Source: Oikopleura dioica (lineage: Eukaryota; Chordata; Appendicularia; Copelata; Oikopleuridae). Taken from it: a stretch of 64,000 bases of DNA. The DNA is taken from positions 13,459,001 to 13,523,000 of the forward strand of contig OU015567.1 of assembly GCA_907165135.1 (NCBI GenBank), written 5' to 3'. Below, in pieces: positions 10,399 through 23,200 of the stretch; the stretch's first letter is position 1; each line of letters opens with the position of its first letter. Below the pieces are notes generated by a model. The model was given only the letters and a program-made list of their open reading frames with translations, did not search any database and had not been told where the DNA came from. The position numbers were made by a program, and so were the translations under genes.

Positions 10399-13300
10399 AT
10401 GGAGGAAAGTGACGAAGTGAAAAAGAAACTTCGTGGTTTGAAAAAGAAATTCGAACGATTCGAGAACTTCGATCCGAAAGAAGCGCGCAAGAAGCTCGAC
10501 GAGATCAGCGACAATGCCATCGATGAAGCTATGGCAAAGCTCAAGATGGTACTCTTTTTTTTATAAAACCTTATGATTATTTATTTCAGGCGAAACAGGT
10601 CCATAAGCATGTTGACGCCACAATCAAGCTGCTGGAGGAAGACGAAGGTGGCACAGCTAAGAGTCAGGCCCAGAAACGACTGAAGAAGATCGAGAAGACT
10701 TTCAGCGATCTGATCAAAAATCCGCCCGGAGACGTGAAAGATGCAGTGTGCAGATTTTCATTCCCAGTGAAAGAAGATTGCCCTGATCTCGACTTTTCGA
10801 GTTCAGAAGAGGAGGATGAGATCGTGTGCTCTTACGTTGATAGCGTCCGGCTAGAAGGCCGTGAAAGCTCTCACAAGAGTACCTCAAGTAAGAAAAAGCA
10901 ATCGAAGAATGATGATTCTTCTGGTAATAGCGACAATGAGAAGGCGACGCGGACTTTGTCGACAACAGGATCCACGAAAGCTGAAACCATGGAAGATATC
11001 TCCTTCGCGGGATCAACTCTTTCCAGGTTAGATCTTTTAGAAGCTAAAATTATTAAATAAAGCATTTTTTCAGTTTTAGCAGAATATCCAAGCGTTCACG
11101 GAAGTCTCCGGCGCTAGTGTCGTCAAGAAGTGGCCGGAAGTTAAGAATGCCGAAATCTGAAATCAAGGAAGAGAGCGAAGATGAAGAAGCAGAAACTATT
11201 TCGTACGCTCCTTCATCTGTCACTGAGTATGTTTATTGCTCATTGTTCATTTCAAATCTCGATTTAGTTTCAGCCGGATAAGTAAGGCAAGAAGAGGTAA
11301 GCAGCAAGCTTCTGCACAAGAAGCCAGAAAGGCTGAATCGATGTTCCGGGTAAAGAAGCTGCTTGATGCTATTCCTGATGTGGAACCGAGCGGAATTTAC
11401 TTGAATAGAAAACTTGGTCCCGTGAGAAACTTGAAAAAGGGGAAAAAGAAGAAGAAATTAAAAGAGAAAGGAATCGAAGTGAGTGGTGGTTCAACTTCTG
11501 AGGGCGATTCAACTGACGACGATCTTATCCCAGCGAGCTGGAAACACAGAGCTCCTGCTCGTGAGACTCTCACTTCGATCAAGGTTTTTGCCCTTTCAAA
11601 TATTTGAAGTTTATTCATATTTTTTTCATAGGATTATTGTGACTACATTAACGTCGAGAAAGTCCCATACGGAGTGTTAAAAAAGGTTGATTTGGAGAAT
11701 CTGGTTAAACTTGGAACTCCTCGGGTGAATAGAGAAATGAAGACAGATTCAGAGGTGATTTCTGATGGTTGGACACCAAGTATGGGAGGGAAGCAATACT
11801 TCCCTGTCATTGCAAATATCATCAAGTCAAGAGGAAACCAGGGATATGACAGAGGCTCAATGCTCCAACCGATGGATGCGATCGTCGACTCTCGAGAGGG
11901 TGATGGAACTTATTACTACGTTTACGAGCGAGGAAACAGACGTGTCCAGAGTTTCAGCCTCCCGCAAGTTCTCAAAGATCAAGGTCCTTTCTATGGAGCT
12001 GAGGAGATACTGGAAAGTCGAGGAATTTACAAGTATGAAATCTGAAATGATTCAACTCTCTTGTAACAATTTTTAAGCGGAACAACGACGGGGGTTGTTT
12101 CGACCTCTGCTTCTATCGCTAAATGGGGCATTAACATGTGCATGTACACATGTCCAAAAGTCGAGCAGTTTTATGAAGGCTTGAGAAACGCCAAACAAGA
12201 GAAAATCGTGCCTGTGACTCAAGTCTTTCTACTCTGCCACAATGAGGAAGAGCCGGAAAATAGCCACATTAAACAATTCGAGGCGAAGGAAATGAAAAAG
12301 ATGCGAGACTGGAAACTCCCGAAGGAAATCAAGCAGAAGGGGCTTCGCTTCTGCAAGGTAAAAGGTCATGATTCAAGTAAAGGTTATTGAATTGAATGTG
12401 TTAGTGGGGAGGCGTCACAATGTGTCTTGGCGATCCATATCGCCCAGAGGCTCGACTGTGCACGGTGGCGATGCTAGAAACGACGGACGGCCACTACAAG
12501 GCGAAATGGTATTTGATCCGGTGGAGGGTTGCAGACGATGAAATGTACGGAAAACCGAAGTTGCTCGAACTCAAATGGCTCGATAAGTCAAAATCGGGAG
12601 AGACTCCTATCGTTGACGACGTTAAAATTGGCTACATGACCTCTTGGGGAGATCAGCTTTATATCTCCGACGTTGGACGACGGCAACTATATTTGACAGA
12701 TTTGGAAGGAAACTTGCGTCGGCAAATCGGCTCTGAAAACCTCCAACCATCGAAAAAACATGAGCTTTTTGGCAGGCCAGGATCTATCACGGTTGATGCC
12801 CACGGCAATTTCCTCGTTGCAGACGAAACCAACAACCAAATAAAGAGTAAGAAGCCGCGTTTTTTCCTATTTATTAACTCAGTATTTTAGTCTTCACGAA
12901 GACTGGTGATTTCCTTGGCCTTCTCATGCACAATTTCGTCAGCAGCCCCTGTGGTTTGGAACTTCTCGATGATGGACGGCTGATTTACTTCTCCAAAGAG
13001 ACCTCCACAATTTACGTCACAAAACTCGGGCCTGATTATGAAGACTTGGAATTCAAAAGAGAAGAGTCGGAAGGATCAAAACGCTTCTTTAACACTAAAT
13101 ACGCCAGTCATAGAGGAGGAAGAGGACGTGCTGGACGTGGGCGCGGAGGAGGTCGTGGCCGTCGCGGGGTTTCTCCTGGATATTCACGATTTGTTCCAGG
13201 AGGTAATTTACAAGGGACAGCACGAGATGTCACTTCATCTTTCTCCACAATGAACAATCCTCGCTCAAATCATATAAGCAATTCATCGATTCCGGTGGAC

Positions 13301-13471
13301 AATGCAACTTCCGAGATTCAACCTTCCCGAATCGAATCCTTCGTTGCAGGAAGTAGCGTCTTCGATGAGCCTGTATTCGAGAGTGATTGCCACAAATCTG
13401 AAAACGTCGAAACTGCATCCATCAGCAGCTCTAAGTTTCTACCTGGTCGAGTCACCAACCCCAAGGTTTAA
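10399..13471 (+). CDS. NHL-repeat beta-propeller protein with charged N-terminus and C-terminal RGG box
   Basis: Starts MEESDEVKKKLRGL with a predicted helical or coiled-coil first 100 residues (KKKFERFENFDPKEARKKL). A disordered Ser/Glu/Lys-rich middle and a very basic patch (LKKGKKKKKLKEKG) follow. The C-terminal half contains repeated beta-propeller phrases typical of NHL repeats: GYMTSWGDQLYISDVGRRQL, RPGSITVDAHGNFLVADET and SSPCGLELLDDGRLIYFSKE. After the propeller comes an RGG-type segment (RGGRGRAGRGRGGGRGRRG) at about 13115-13165. An NHL propeller plus an RGG box suggests RNA binding, as in Brat/TRIM-NHL proteins, but no RING or B-box is visible. At least eight exons, with short introns. 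I do not assign orthology. Confidence 0.62.
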
Positions 13472-13689
13472 AATCTGCATCATCGACAATTCACCAAACT
13501 GGTGCTTCACCATTGGAAGAAATCAAATCACAAAAAAATAGAAAAAAAATAATTCTTTCAATAAAAAAAATCACTCTATCACTACCAAAATTGAAATATC
13601 CCTTCACTACCATTGTGGCCTTTGCACTCTTCAATTCGCTGCTAATAAAAAAAGAAAATATCAAGAAAATACAGAAAATATTTAATAGA

Positions 13690-15351
13690 ATGAAAATCGG
13701 ACTGGCAGGGTGCGTTTTCATCGCTCAGAGTTCCGCCCGCCATTGTGATCCGGTTTTCCTTCTTGCGTCTGATACTTCTCTTTGTCGATGCTCCAGTCAG
13801 TATTGTGACGATTTGGTAGTAGAGAACCCACCTGATGGGAAAATTCTAGCAGTGCGGAGTAACCGGCGTGAGTCGAGGTTTATTAGCGAGACGATTGACT
13901 TTGACGCTGAGTTCAATGAGAAAAGCATATTCAACACAGAAGTCAGCTGGGAGGCACCAGAACAAACAGTAAGGGGATTTGGAGGAGCTTTGACAGATGC
14001 AACTTTGCTGCAATATGCAAATTTGAGCCCTGCTCTTCAAAACGAAATGCTTCGAGGGTGGTTTGGCAAAAATGGCAGTGAATTCTCTCTCGTCAGATTA
14101 CCCATCGGTGGTACAGATTTCAGCGAATATCCGTATACTTTGAATGACGAGGGCCCAGATTTTGAACTCGAGAATTTTCAGCTTTCTGAAATCGACTTGC
14201 AGTGGCGTATTCCCGTGATTACTGCCGCAAAGAAATTTACTTCCCATCGTATCGATTATTTTGCGTCAATGTGGTCACCTCCTGTCTGGCTTAAAACAAA
14301 CGGAAAGTTCAACGGCATCGGAAAGCTGCGTGGATCTCCTGGAGACATTTATCACAAAACTCTTGCGAAATACTACAGAAGATACGTTGATGAAATGAGA
14401 GAACAAAATGTGTCGATAATTGCTGTAACGAGCCAAAATGAGCCAACAATGGGCCTCTTCATCGATTCGGCGTGGAACGCGCTCGGCTGGAGTCCCAAAG
14501 ACCTTCGAGATTGGCTCGAGTTCGATCTTATTCCGGAATTCCGAAACAGCTCAACAAAGATTTGGCTGTTTGACGACAACAGAATAATCCTCAGGCAGTA
14601 CATCGATTATCTCATGACCAGCGAAGTAGTTCGCAACGAAACGACTGGAATTGCGCTTCACTGGTACTGGGACAAAATTGTTCCTGCGTCGGTGTCACAA
14701 AATTTGAAGAAAAATTTACCCAATCATGAGTTTATCGCGTCAGAAGCTTGTACATCGAGAGGAGTTAAAGGCAGAGAATTGGGACTTTCGTGGAAGCATG
14801 GGCTTGGGTCTTGAAATTTTCGAAAATATCGTATTTTTGGGCACCTTTGAGACCCTTGAAATAGAGAAGACTACTCCCTCGACATCATTCAAAACTTCAA
14901 AATCGGCTTTACTGCCTGGGTAGATTGGAATCTGGCGCTAGATATGTCCGGCGGCCCGAATTGGGCAGAGAATCATCGGAACGCACCGACACTGGTCGAT
15001 GTGGAGAAAGACGAGTTTTACCGACTTCCGATGTTTTACCATTTGGCGCATTTCAGCAAATTCTTTTCGCCGGGCACGAAGATCTTCCCCTCTAATTCTT
15101 CACGTGCGATCTTTGGCATGCGCCCTGACGGCTACTTTACGGCAGTGGCGGTGAATTCTTTGGAAATCGAGACAGATCTTGACAGGGTTATTAAAAAGTT
15201 GACTTTTATTAATTTAACACTTTTTATTAATCCGTAATTAGCGTTTACTGACTCCCTCGGTCGCGGAATAAAAGTAAAACTTGGCCCAAGGAGTATTGCA
15301 AAGGGTTCAAAAATACTTTTTCACAAAAATAAAACTTCACGAATGAATTGA
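13690..15351 (+). CDS. gba1: Lysosomal acid glucosylceramidase (glycoside hydrolase family 30)
   Basis: Hydrolyses glucosylceramide to glucose and ceramide in the lysosome. The start at 13690 gives a signal-peptide-like leader (MKIGLAGCVFIAQSSA). GH30 landmarks are in order: GFGGALTDA near residue 100, RLPIGGTDFSEYPYT, FASMWSPPVWLKTNG, the acid/base Glu in VTSQNEPTMG, the nucleophile Glu in FIASEACTSRG, then FTAWVDWNLALDMSGGPNW and MFYHLAHFSKFF. A frame extending upstream to 13513 is open but low complexity and is not used. The second exon begins near 14866. The last intron (about 15187-15240) fits best as a GG-AG junction leading into GRGIKVKLGP and the stop at 15349, so the exact C-terminus is less certain. 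Confidence 0.85.
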
Positions 15352-15591
15352 AGTATTTGCACTTTTCTTTCATCTAATTTTCGGACCCTTGTCAAAGTTT
15401 CTCTTTTGTGGCGTTAGAGAATTCAAGAAAACGAAGATTCTGCGAAAAGACTTATTGACACCCCCTCGAGGGTGTACTGTGACAGTCTGTTTGGTAAATA
15501 CAGTTCATTTATTCCCTCTTATCATTGATAACAAACACAGTCGGGCGGCACCAGACCAAAAATTTTATCGTCACGCTTTTTTCTTCAAAAA

Positions 15592-18500
15592 ATGAGCAGT
15601 GAAAACTTTGGGAACCCTCCGATTCTGAATTCTGGGAATGCGAAGCTGAACCCAGAAAAAATTGCCCGGAAGTTGATTTTGAGGTAAGGTGCCGCTCGAT
15701 TTACATTCCAGTTTTATTTCTCTCGTATATTTTTCATTTATTTTGCCCAGTAATAATTTGGATATTTCAAAACTCTTACACAATACCAAGCTACATGTCT
15801 AAAGCTTCATTTTTTCAGATTGAGCCAACGCACGAAATCGGACGAAGCGATGGATCGTAACCGCTCATCCAAATCGGTCTTTCCGGCTCATATAAATCTC
15901 AATTTACAAGCACTTCCGGGTAAAAATAGAAAAACCATCCCCAAAGCGTACGAACATTTCCTAGCCCAGAATTTGCCGGAGTCTATCAGACGCGCTAGGC
16001 GCCAGGGCAGCTTCGAAATAAGACAAGAAGAAAGGGCGGCTGCGAATAATTATGGGAATCGTGTAACGCTGCAGAATAGAGGGATGAATAGAATCTTTCA
16101 GAACTCGCCCCAGGATGGATCTCGTGGACGGGATCGCAACCAAAATCGCTCGTACCAGGAGCCTTACAGGAAGTTGTAAACGTCTCGAAATTTAGCCTCA
16201 AAACATGAGATAATAAAATTCTTTGACATGTACGTTTTTGAACTTTTTGAAGACGAGAGCCGAGCCGCAGCAGGAGCGACAAGTCATTTGAAGGATTTAC
16301 TAGAAACGGGATCTTTTTCATCCGCACGTGGCGGAAATCAAAAAGTCTTGATGAATCGTTTTAGTGATCCCAAGCATAGATTCAATGAGCCATCGAGTCG
16401 CGGCGGAGCGAGTTATGAGCTCAATCAGAATCAGAGACTGGGCCAGGCGGGACTTGTTGATGCCGCTTTCGTTGTTAGAGATAGAAGATCAGCCTACCAG
16501 GACGATTTGCGAGATGATGGCTCTACAATGAGCTCAACCCGTCCATCAAGAACTTCCTCCCGTCCTGGCTCTTCAAAGAGAGCTGCCAGAGAATCCAATC
16601 AAGATCGGAAACTGCTGGAAAGAATCGATCTTGAAAATCGTCAACTAGAGAAAGTCCCGGATCTGCGACAGGAAGAATCGCTCAAGCTTATCAACTTGCA
16701 GCAGAATAGAATAACCGACCTGACGAATCTGAAGTATTTGTGGAACCTGGTGTTTTTGGATCTCTATGACAATGAGATTTCCAATCTCTTTCACTTACAG
16801 CCCCTTATCAATCTACGAGTACTGATGCTCGGAAAGAACAAAATCGACCGAATCCACGGACTCGATACTTTAACCAAACTGGACGTACTGGATATGCACT
16901 CGAACAATATCTCGGATCTCTCCGGTCTGGCGCAACAGTCATCTTTGCGCGTGCTCAACTTGGCGGGGAATAAAATTTCACTGGTTCATGGCCTCCAAAA
17001 GCTCGGTAGGTGGGCTTTCCTCAACCGTGAAACTAATCATTTTCTCTGAAGAGAGTCTGGCCGAGCTGAACGTGAGCCGTAATCAAGTAGTCAGTGTCCA
17101 AGATTTAGAGAAGCTGCCATTTTTGGCTTCAGGAAAGCGAGATAGAAATTGTCATCGAAATATTTTCATCTGTGTCTCCCTTGTCAAGTGTACCTCAGTT
17201 ACAACAAAATCGAAAGTGGGAAGACATTTGGTGTTTAGGCGACTCGACAAGTTTAAAAGAACTAACCTTAGACGGAAATCCACTGACATTTGAATCATCC
17301 TACCGCTACACAATTCTAGCATCAGGAGTCAAACTCAAAATGCTTGATACCAAAAGGGTTTCAGACGAAGAGAGAAGAATGGCCTCTAGTTTGTTGAAGA
17401 AAGAATTAGAAAAGAAGAGAAATGAGGAGCTTGCTAAGAAGAGGAGTCAACGAAGACAACTCGCAATAGATAATGTTGTCAGGTAGGGTGACCACAGCTT
17501 GAGATTTTATTCAACTAAGATCTGCTTGTTGGTGACCCGGTCAAAAGATTATGGAAAAGCGAAGATCGTAAAAATGCGGCGGAAATGGTCAGTCCCGATT
17601 TGAGCCCCTTTTCGGGTCAGGTCACCGTCCTTGATATCGGCGACTCTCATTTGATCGAATTCTGGCCGGAGAGCAAAACAATACGCTTCTTCGGAACTGA
17701 ATCAATACAGCACGCGGATAAAGTCCTAGGAAAGAGGTCAACAAGGAGCAAATTGAATATTTGAAGCTATGATTGCTTGACCCGATTAAAAGCGTCGGCT
17801 AACTTGGGAAGCCAGATTCTCTCGATTCATCTTCGCTACGCTGCAGGTGCCGCGTTTTTAGACAAGTTACCGAGGCTAAGATCGAAGATACCCGGCTTGG
17901 ATTCAATTACGTTCGGGTAAATAATTTTTAGCTCACTTTTCAGTGTGTGTTTGAAAATAATTATTTGTAGTTGAATCACGCTTAATTTTGACGGTTATTT
18001 TTGATTTTCCCTAAACACCGGACGATTATAAATAATTCCCCTAAATCTACTAGCAGTCGTGTATTTTGGAAACTACGTGACAGAATTTCAAGAAAAGAGG
18101 CGCGGGAGTTCTCCGGTTGAGTAGTTTCAAAAGTTTTCTTCAGTGAATGCGGCCTCTCAAAAATGGTATTGTTCGATAAGCTCGTTGATGTCAACATTTC
18201 CCATCTCAACGTTGACCAGTGTAATCCAGTCACAAAACTCAAATTTTGGCGACTTTACGTGATCCAAAAGGTGAAAGAATTATCTGTTAGTAAAGAGCTA
18301 GAATCAAACATTTTTGGTGAGTCGGTAAAATATGATATTCTTAGTCACCGAGCATAAAGAAAATCAACGGATCGACAAAAACCGAGGCGGAAATCCAAAA
18401 AGCTACCACCCTCTTCACTTCCATCAATAGCTGCCAGTCAATTTTACCCACTTACCGACATGAAATTAGAGATTTGAAGCTAGAAGAAAACGATAATAAG

Positions 18501-20055
18501 AAGTTTAGGAAGGGCACACTAAATTTTGACACTGAAATCAAGGAGGACCACTGTATAACATTAGCCCGGTTGTTCACACCAGGGTTCCAATTTTGCTGAG
18601 CGATGGAGTGGATTTTGAGCGGAGTGGAGCGTGAGCGGAGTGGATCCACTCCACTCCACTCGCTCAGCCTATATTTTTAGTGTCCACTCATTCGCTCCAC
18701 TCCACTCCAACCTGTAAAATCGACTTTGGAGTGGATTTTGAGTGGATTTTGAGCGGATGGAGTGGATTTTTGTCTTTAGCGCCCCTTTTCTCGTATTCTG
18801 ATTGGAGACCGAGTTTTGTCTATTTTTAAATGAAGAATCAAATTCTCTCAGGGGATAATCAAGAGAATAAATCAATGATATAATATCAGGATCAACCTTT
18901 AATTTAGGACCGACTTCTTCATAAAAGTTTGATGATCAGACCCTCTCTAAAACCCTTTTTATCTCGAAAAATGAAAGGCTTGCTCACGGCGTGCAAAGAA
19001 GACTTCGGTTTCTGTCTGCTCGTGGGGGCTCGACCTTTTTCAACCTCTCTTCTTTACGCCCCCTCTTTCTCTTCCTTTCACCCCCCTCTTTCTTAAAACC
19101 CCTTTTTCAGAAAAGGAAAAGCTTGCTCACGGCGTGCAAAGATGACTTCGGTTTCTGTCTGCTCGTGGGGGTCGAACCTTTTTTGTTCCTCTGCTCTCTT
19201 TCAACCTTTTTAATAATTAAACCCTCCCCCCAACGACCAATTATAATGGATTTAAGAATAAAACGACCCTGTTTGTTCCTCAGTACCTCCTGAACTTCAA
19301 GGTTGCTAAGAATATATCTTCCATTAGTCAATGCTTCCGAGAATATAATTGTAAATTGACTAAAAATATGAGAATGAAATCGTTTAAAAAAAAACCCGGC
19401 CTCTCGACCCTTTTTTGAGTGTATTGTACGGTGCATGAAATGCAAAAAATTTTTTTTTAATCGCTCAAACTTCCCTAAAAATCCGCTCAAAATCCACTCC
19501 GCTCACCCACTCCACTCGCTCAACCATTTTTTTTGGGCATCCACTCATCTCTCCACTCCACTCCAAAATTTTTTCGGCCAAAATTGGAACCCTGGTTCAC
19601 ACCTGCTCTAATCACCAATTAGCCTTGTTGCACCTACAAATACCCCGTTTTTATATATAAGTAGACGCACTTAGAATTCTTGAGATTCCTAACAGCGATT
19701 ATCCGCGACCCGCAGGGCATGTTCTATCTCAATTTGCGCGTTCGCTCAATTTCAAACAACTCCGAGAAATTAAAATAGATCTTCTAATTTTCTACCCCCA
19801 CTTGACCTATTTTTTCGAAAAGAGATTTCAAAAGAAGCTGCATGCAGAGTTCACACTTTCACCGGAAGGTGGCATTTTTTATGTGCCCGCTTTCTTAGCG
19901 CCCTGCCAGGCGAGTGCGAACAGCTGGAGCTGCGGCGCCAGAGGTTGGCCGATGCCCTGCCCGCCGTTTTCCTGTCAGTTGTGCGCGATTGTACCTCGCA
20001 GTTGCTCGACGTAAACTGGGACGAGTACACTCACGTGACCATTCAAAGCAAGTGA
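15592..20055 (+). CDS. lrrc49: LRRC49, leucine-rich-repeat subunit of the tubulin polyglutamylase complex
   Basis: In vertebrates LRRC49 (also called TPGS4) is a non-catalytic part of the neuronal/ciliary tubulin polyglutamylase complex. Here a basic disordered N-terminus is followed by tandem 22-residue LRRs (LVFLDLYDNEISNLFHLQP, LMLGKNKIDRIHGLDTL, LDVLDMHSNNISDLSGL, LRVLNLAGNKISLVHGLQ), then DGNPLTFESSYRYTIL and the family-diagnostic DEERRMASSLLKKELEKKR. Downstream exons give LKFWRLYVIQKV and KINGSTKTEAEIQKA, matching the LRRC49 C-terminal region, and the last exon reads ALPAVFLSVVRDCTSQLLDV to TGA at 20053. A 1-kb hAT-like element sits in an intron at 18553-19622 that would be 47 nt without it. 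Exon boundaries between 18360 and 19870 are tentative. Confidence 0.8.
18580..19594. mobile_element. Non-autonomous hAT-like element in an LRRC49 intron, 8-bp TSD
   Basis: Terminal inverted repeats begin CAGGGTTCCAATTTTG (18580) and end CAAAATTGGAACCCTG (19594). Both ends are flanked by the same 8 bp, GTTCACAC (18572-18579 and 19595-19602). An 8-bp duplication with CAGGG-type termini is the hAT superfamily signature. The 1015-bp interior is made of GGAGTGGATTTTGAG-type subrepeats near both ends and a duplicated block (GCTTGCTCACGGCGTGCAAAG at 18978 and 19120). No transposase is visible. Removing the element and one TSD copy leaves a 47-nt GT-AG intron. Confidence 0.85.
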
Positions 20056-20264
20056 AGCCTCTCCAGTACAAAAGACACTCGCCATCGTTTTATTCCGACC
20101 ATCTTTTGTCAATCATCACTTTTTTCGCCGCTGCGAGCAGAGAGATTTTTTACTTCTATTTTTCTACACTTCTAAAACTATCTATTTTCCTAAAAAAAGA
20201 GAGCTAACCAGAAATTCTACTTCAGAAACAGAGATCGAAATCGAAAAAATAAGAAAATAGAAAA

Positions 20265-23200
20265 ATGAAGATTGCTAGCTTGCTACTTGGGCTGATAGCC
20301 AGAACTAGCGCTGAGCTGCCTCAAAATGGAGGGTACACACTCAAAAACTCAGAAGGTTGCTACAATGATGATGGATCTGCGAATAGATGTTCGCCAGATT
20401 TCCACAATATTGCTTATGGAAAACCTGTAAGTTTGAATATTTTCTTATTCATTTCGTAAATTTGAATTCCATCTTTCCCCTTAATAATAAAATAAGAAGC
20501 GGCACGCATCGATCTTATGATTTTACGAGCATCCTCAAATTTGTCCCCATTCATCTTTGTAAATTATTCCCTTTCAAATAGAAGACGAATTTCCCCATTG
20601 ATCGTTTTTTAACAATTGAATTTTCTATTTGCCTCCAATATTTAATTATAAACAGACGACCAGGTGTGTAAAAGTAATCTTTCTAGGTTGTTGCATCAAA
20701 TACTTGCGGTTTGAACGGGCCCGAGACCTTTTATCGACAAACAACGACGACTCTTCGCTCACACTCGTCTTCTCGCCATCTTCGATTTACTTGTGACGAT
20801 CGCTCCCCCCGAAACGGCCACAACACTCGATTCCTCACCGACAATGAGCCCGAGACAACCTGGTGGCAGTCTGAGACACTCTTCCAGTCTCGTATCAACG
20901 CGCCGAACAATGTCACACTAATTCTTGATCTCGACAAGGCTTATGAAATCACTTACATTCGACTTCGTTTCCACTCTCCTCGACCTGAATCGATGATTAT
21001 CGAGAAGAGAACTTGCGAAACATGCCCGTGGACGAAGTTCCAGTACTACAGTAAAACTTGTGTTGAAACTTTCAATCTCGCTGCTGGTGGCTACGTCCGT
21101 CCAGAAAACGAACGCGAAGCTATCTGCGAGAGTAAGATGTCCAAGATTACTCCGATCTCTGGTGGCGACGTGATTTTCTCCTCCCTTGAAGGTCGACCAT
21201 CCAAGACGAACTTCGAACGTTCTCCAGTTCTACAAGAATGGGTCACTGCTACAAACATCAGAATCACACTTGTTCGACTCAACACCTTCGGTGATGAAAT
21301 TTTCCGCGGAACGAAGGTTCTCCAGTCGTATTACTACGCCATCTCGGATCTTGCTGTCGGTGGACGTATGAAATGCAATGGCCACGCCAAGAAAGCTCTT
21401 CGTGATGCCGAAGGCAAGCCAATTTGTGACTGCCAACACAACACTGCGGGTCCTGATTGCGAAATGTGCCTTCCTCTTTACAACAACAAGCCTTGGACTC
21501 GTGCAACGTCTTTCCACGCTGAGGAATGTGAAAAATGCGACTGCAACGGTCTCGCAGACTCATGTGTTTACGACGATCAACTTGGGCATGGCCGCTGTAT
21601 CGACTGCCAGGACAATTCTGACGGACCAAAATGTGAAACTTGCAAGAAGGGCTTTTTCAAGAATGAGTATGGCAGGTGCGTTCCCTGCGGATGTAACGCT
21701 GATGGATCGCAGTCCGAACAATGCGATGATACTGGCAAGTGCTACTGCCACTATGGCGTTGATGGCGATAAGTGTGACCGATGCAAGGACAATTTTTACA
21801 ATCTCGCTCGTGGCGGATGCACACCGTGCAATTGTCACATCGAGGGTTCTCTCAACAATAGGTAATTCTCTTCTTTCTTTCAATATTTAACCGAAAAATA
21901 GGCCATCATGCGACGCAGTGACCGGCGATTGTTTATGCAAAGAAAACGTGCATGGAAGACAATGCAAAGAATGCAAAAATGGCTTTATGGGCTTGGCCTC
22001 TAGTTTGGGCAACAACTTCCCCGACAAGAACAATCCATCAGGATGCACGGCTTGTTTCTGCTTTGGACATTCAAACAGCTGTTCTCCTGCCAAAAACTAC
22101 GTCAAGGCAACCGTCTCTTCTAACTTCGACCATGACGGCGAAACCTGGGTTGAGATGGATCCTTTCGCAGTCCAATACGATAATGTTCTCGGCTGTGTTA
22201 AATCGACAGAAAGCTTCAGCTTTCCACAAAAGTACTTGACCAACCAGCGACACTCCTACAATCAGCATTTGAAGTTCCAGCTCAAGGTCAAATCTCCCGA
22301 CCAAAATGGGGATTTTATTGCTCCAGCGCGTCTCAGCCTCGTCGGTGTGGGAATCTCAGGTGCTCCAACGGAACTCTCGTGCACACTTCAGAAGACGGAA
22401 AATGATGAGTATCACGTGCGACTTCACGAAAGTGTCTTTGAACCAGCACTTGAGCCCGTGCCCTTTGTCTCCGTGCTCAATAATTTAACTTCTATCGAAT
22501 TGAGCTTCCCTGGTGAAGGTTTGCTCGACAAGGTTGAACTTGAAACTGCTCGAGAAGGATACGGCCCCATTACTCCCGCTAATGAAGCCAACTGGGTCGA
22601 GGTCTGCCACGAACCAAAGCGAACTCCGACTGCTGATGCTTGCAGTCCATATTTCACCTTCCAATCAAACACCAACAACCCTTACCAAGAATGCAAGCCC
22701 TGCCAATGCAACAATCATGCGGCACAGCCTTGTGACATCGTTTCTGGTAAATGCAAATGCGAACATAACACTTGCGGAGATTTCTGTAATGTGTGTTGCC
22801 CCGGATTCTATGGAAATCCGTATGATGGAACCAAGAATGATTGTAAAGCCTGCCCCTGTCCAGCTGGAAGCGAGTGTTCCGCTACTTCAACTGTTCCCCA
22901 GGGTGTTACTGATGGTCTCGCTGTTATTTGCAACCGATGTCCTCCTGGATCTCAAGGACCCCGCTGTGAGCGATGCCAAGAAAACTTTTACGGCGACCCC
23001 CTTGGACTTTATGGCTCGCACCGAGTCTGCCAGGATTGCCAATGCAATGGTAACATTAACCTCCTCGAGCCCGGAAATTGCGATTCCTTCACTGGAAAGT
23101 GCCTTAAATGTATCCATAATACTGAGGGCGATCATTGTGAGCAGTGCAAAGATGGCTTCTATGGTAATCCAGCTGCTCAAGTGACAGAGCAAGCACATGG

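Noticed and set aside
13513-13689. Upstream extension of the glucosylceramidase frame
   Set aside because: Low-complexity Lys/Ile sequence over an A-rich leader. The ATG at 13690 gives a proper signal peptide.
19107-19490. 127-codon minus-strand frame in the LRRC49 intron
   Set aside because: Made of element subrepeats, with no transposase motifs.
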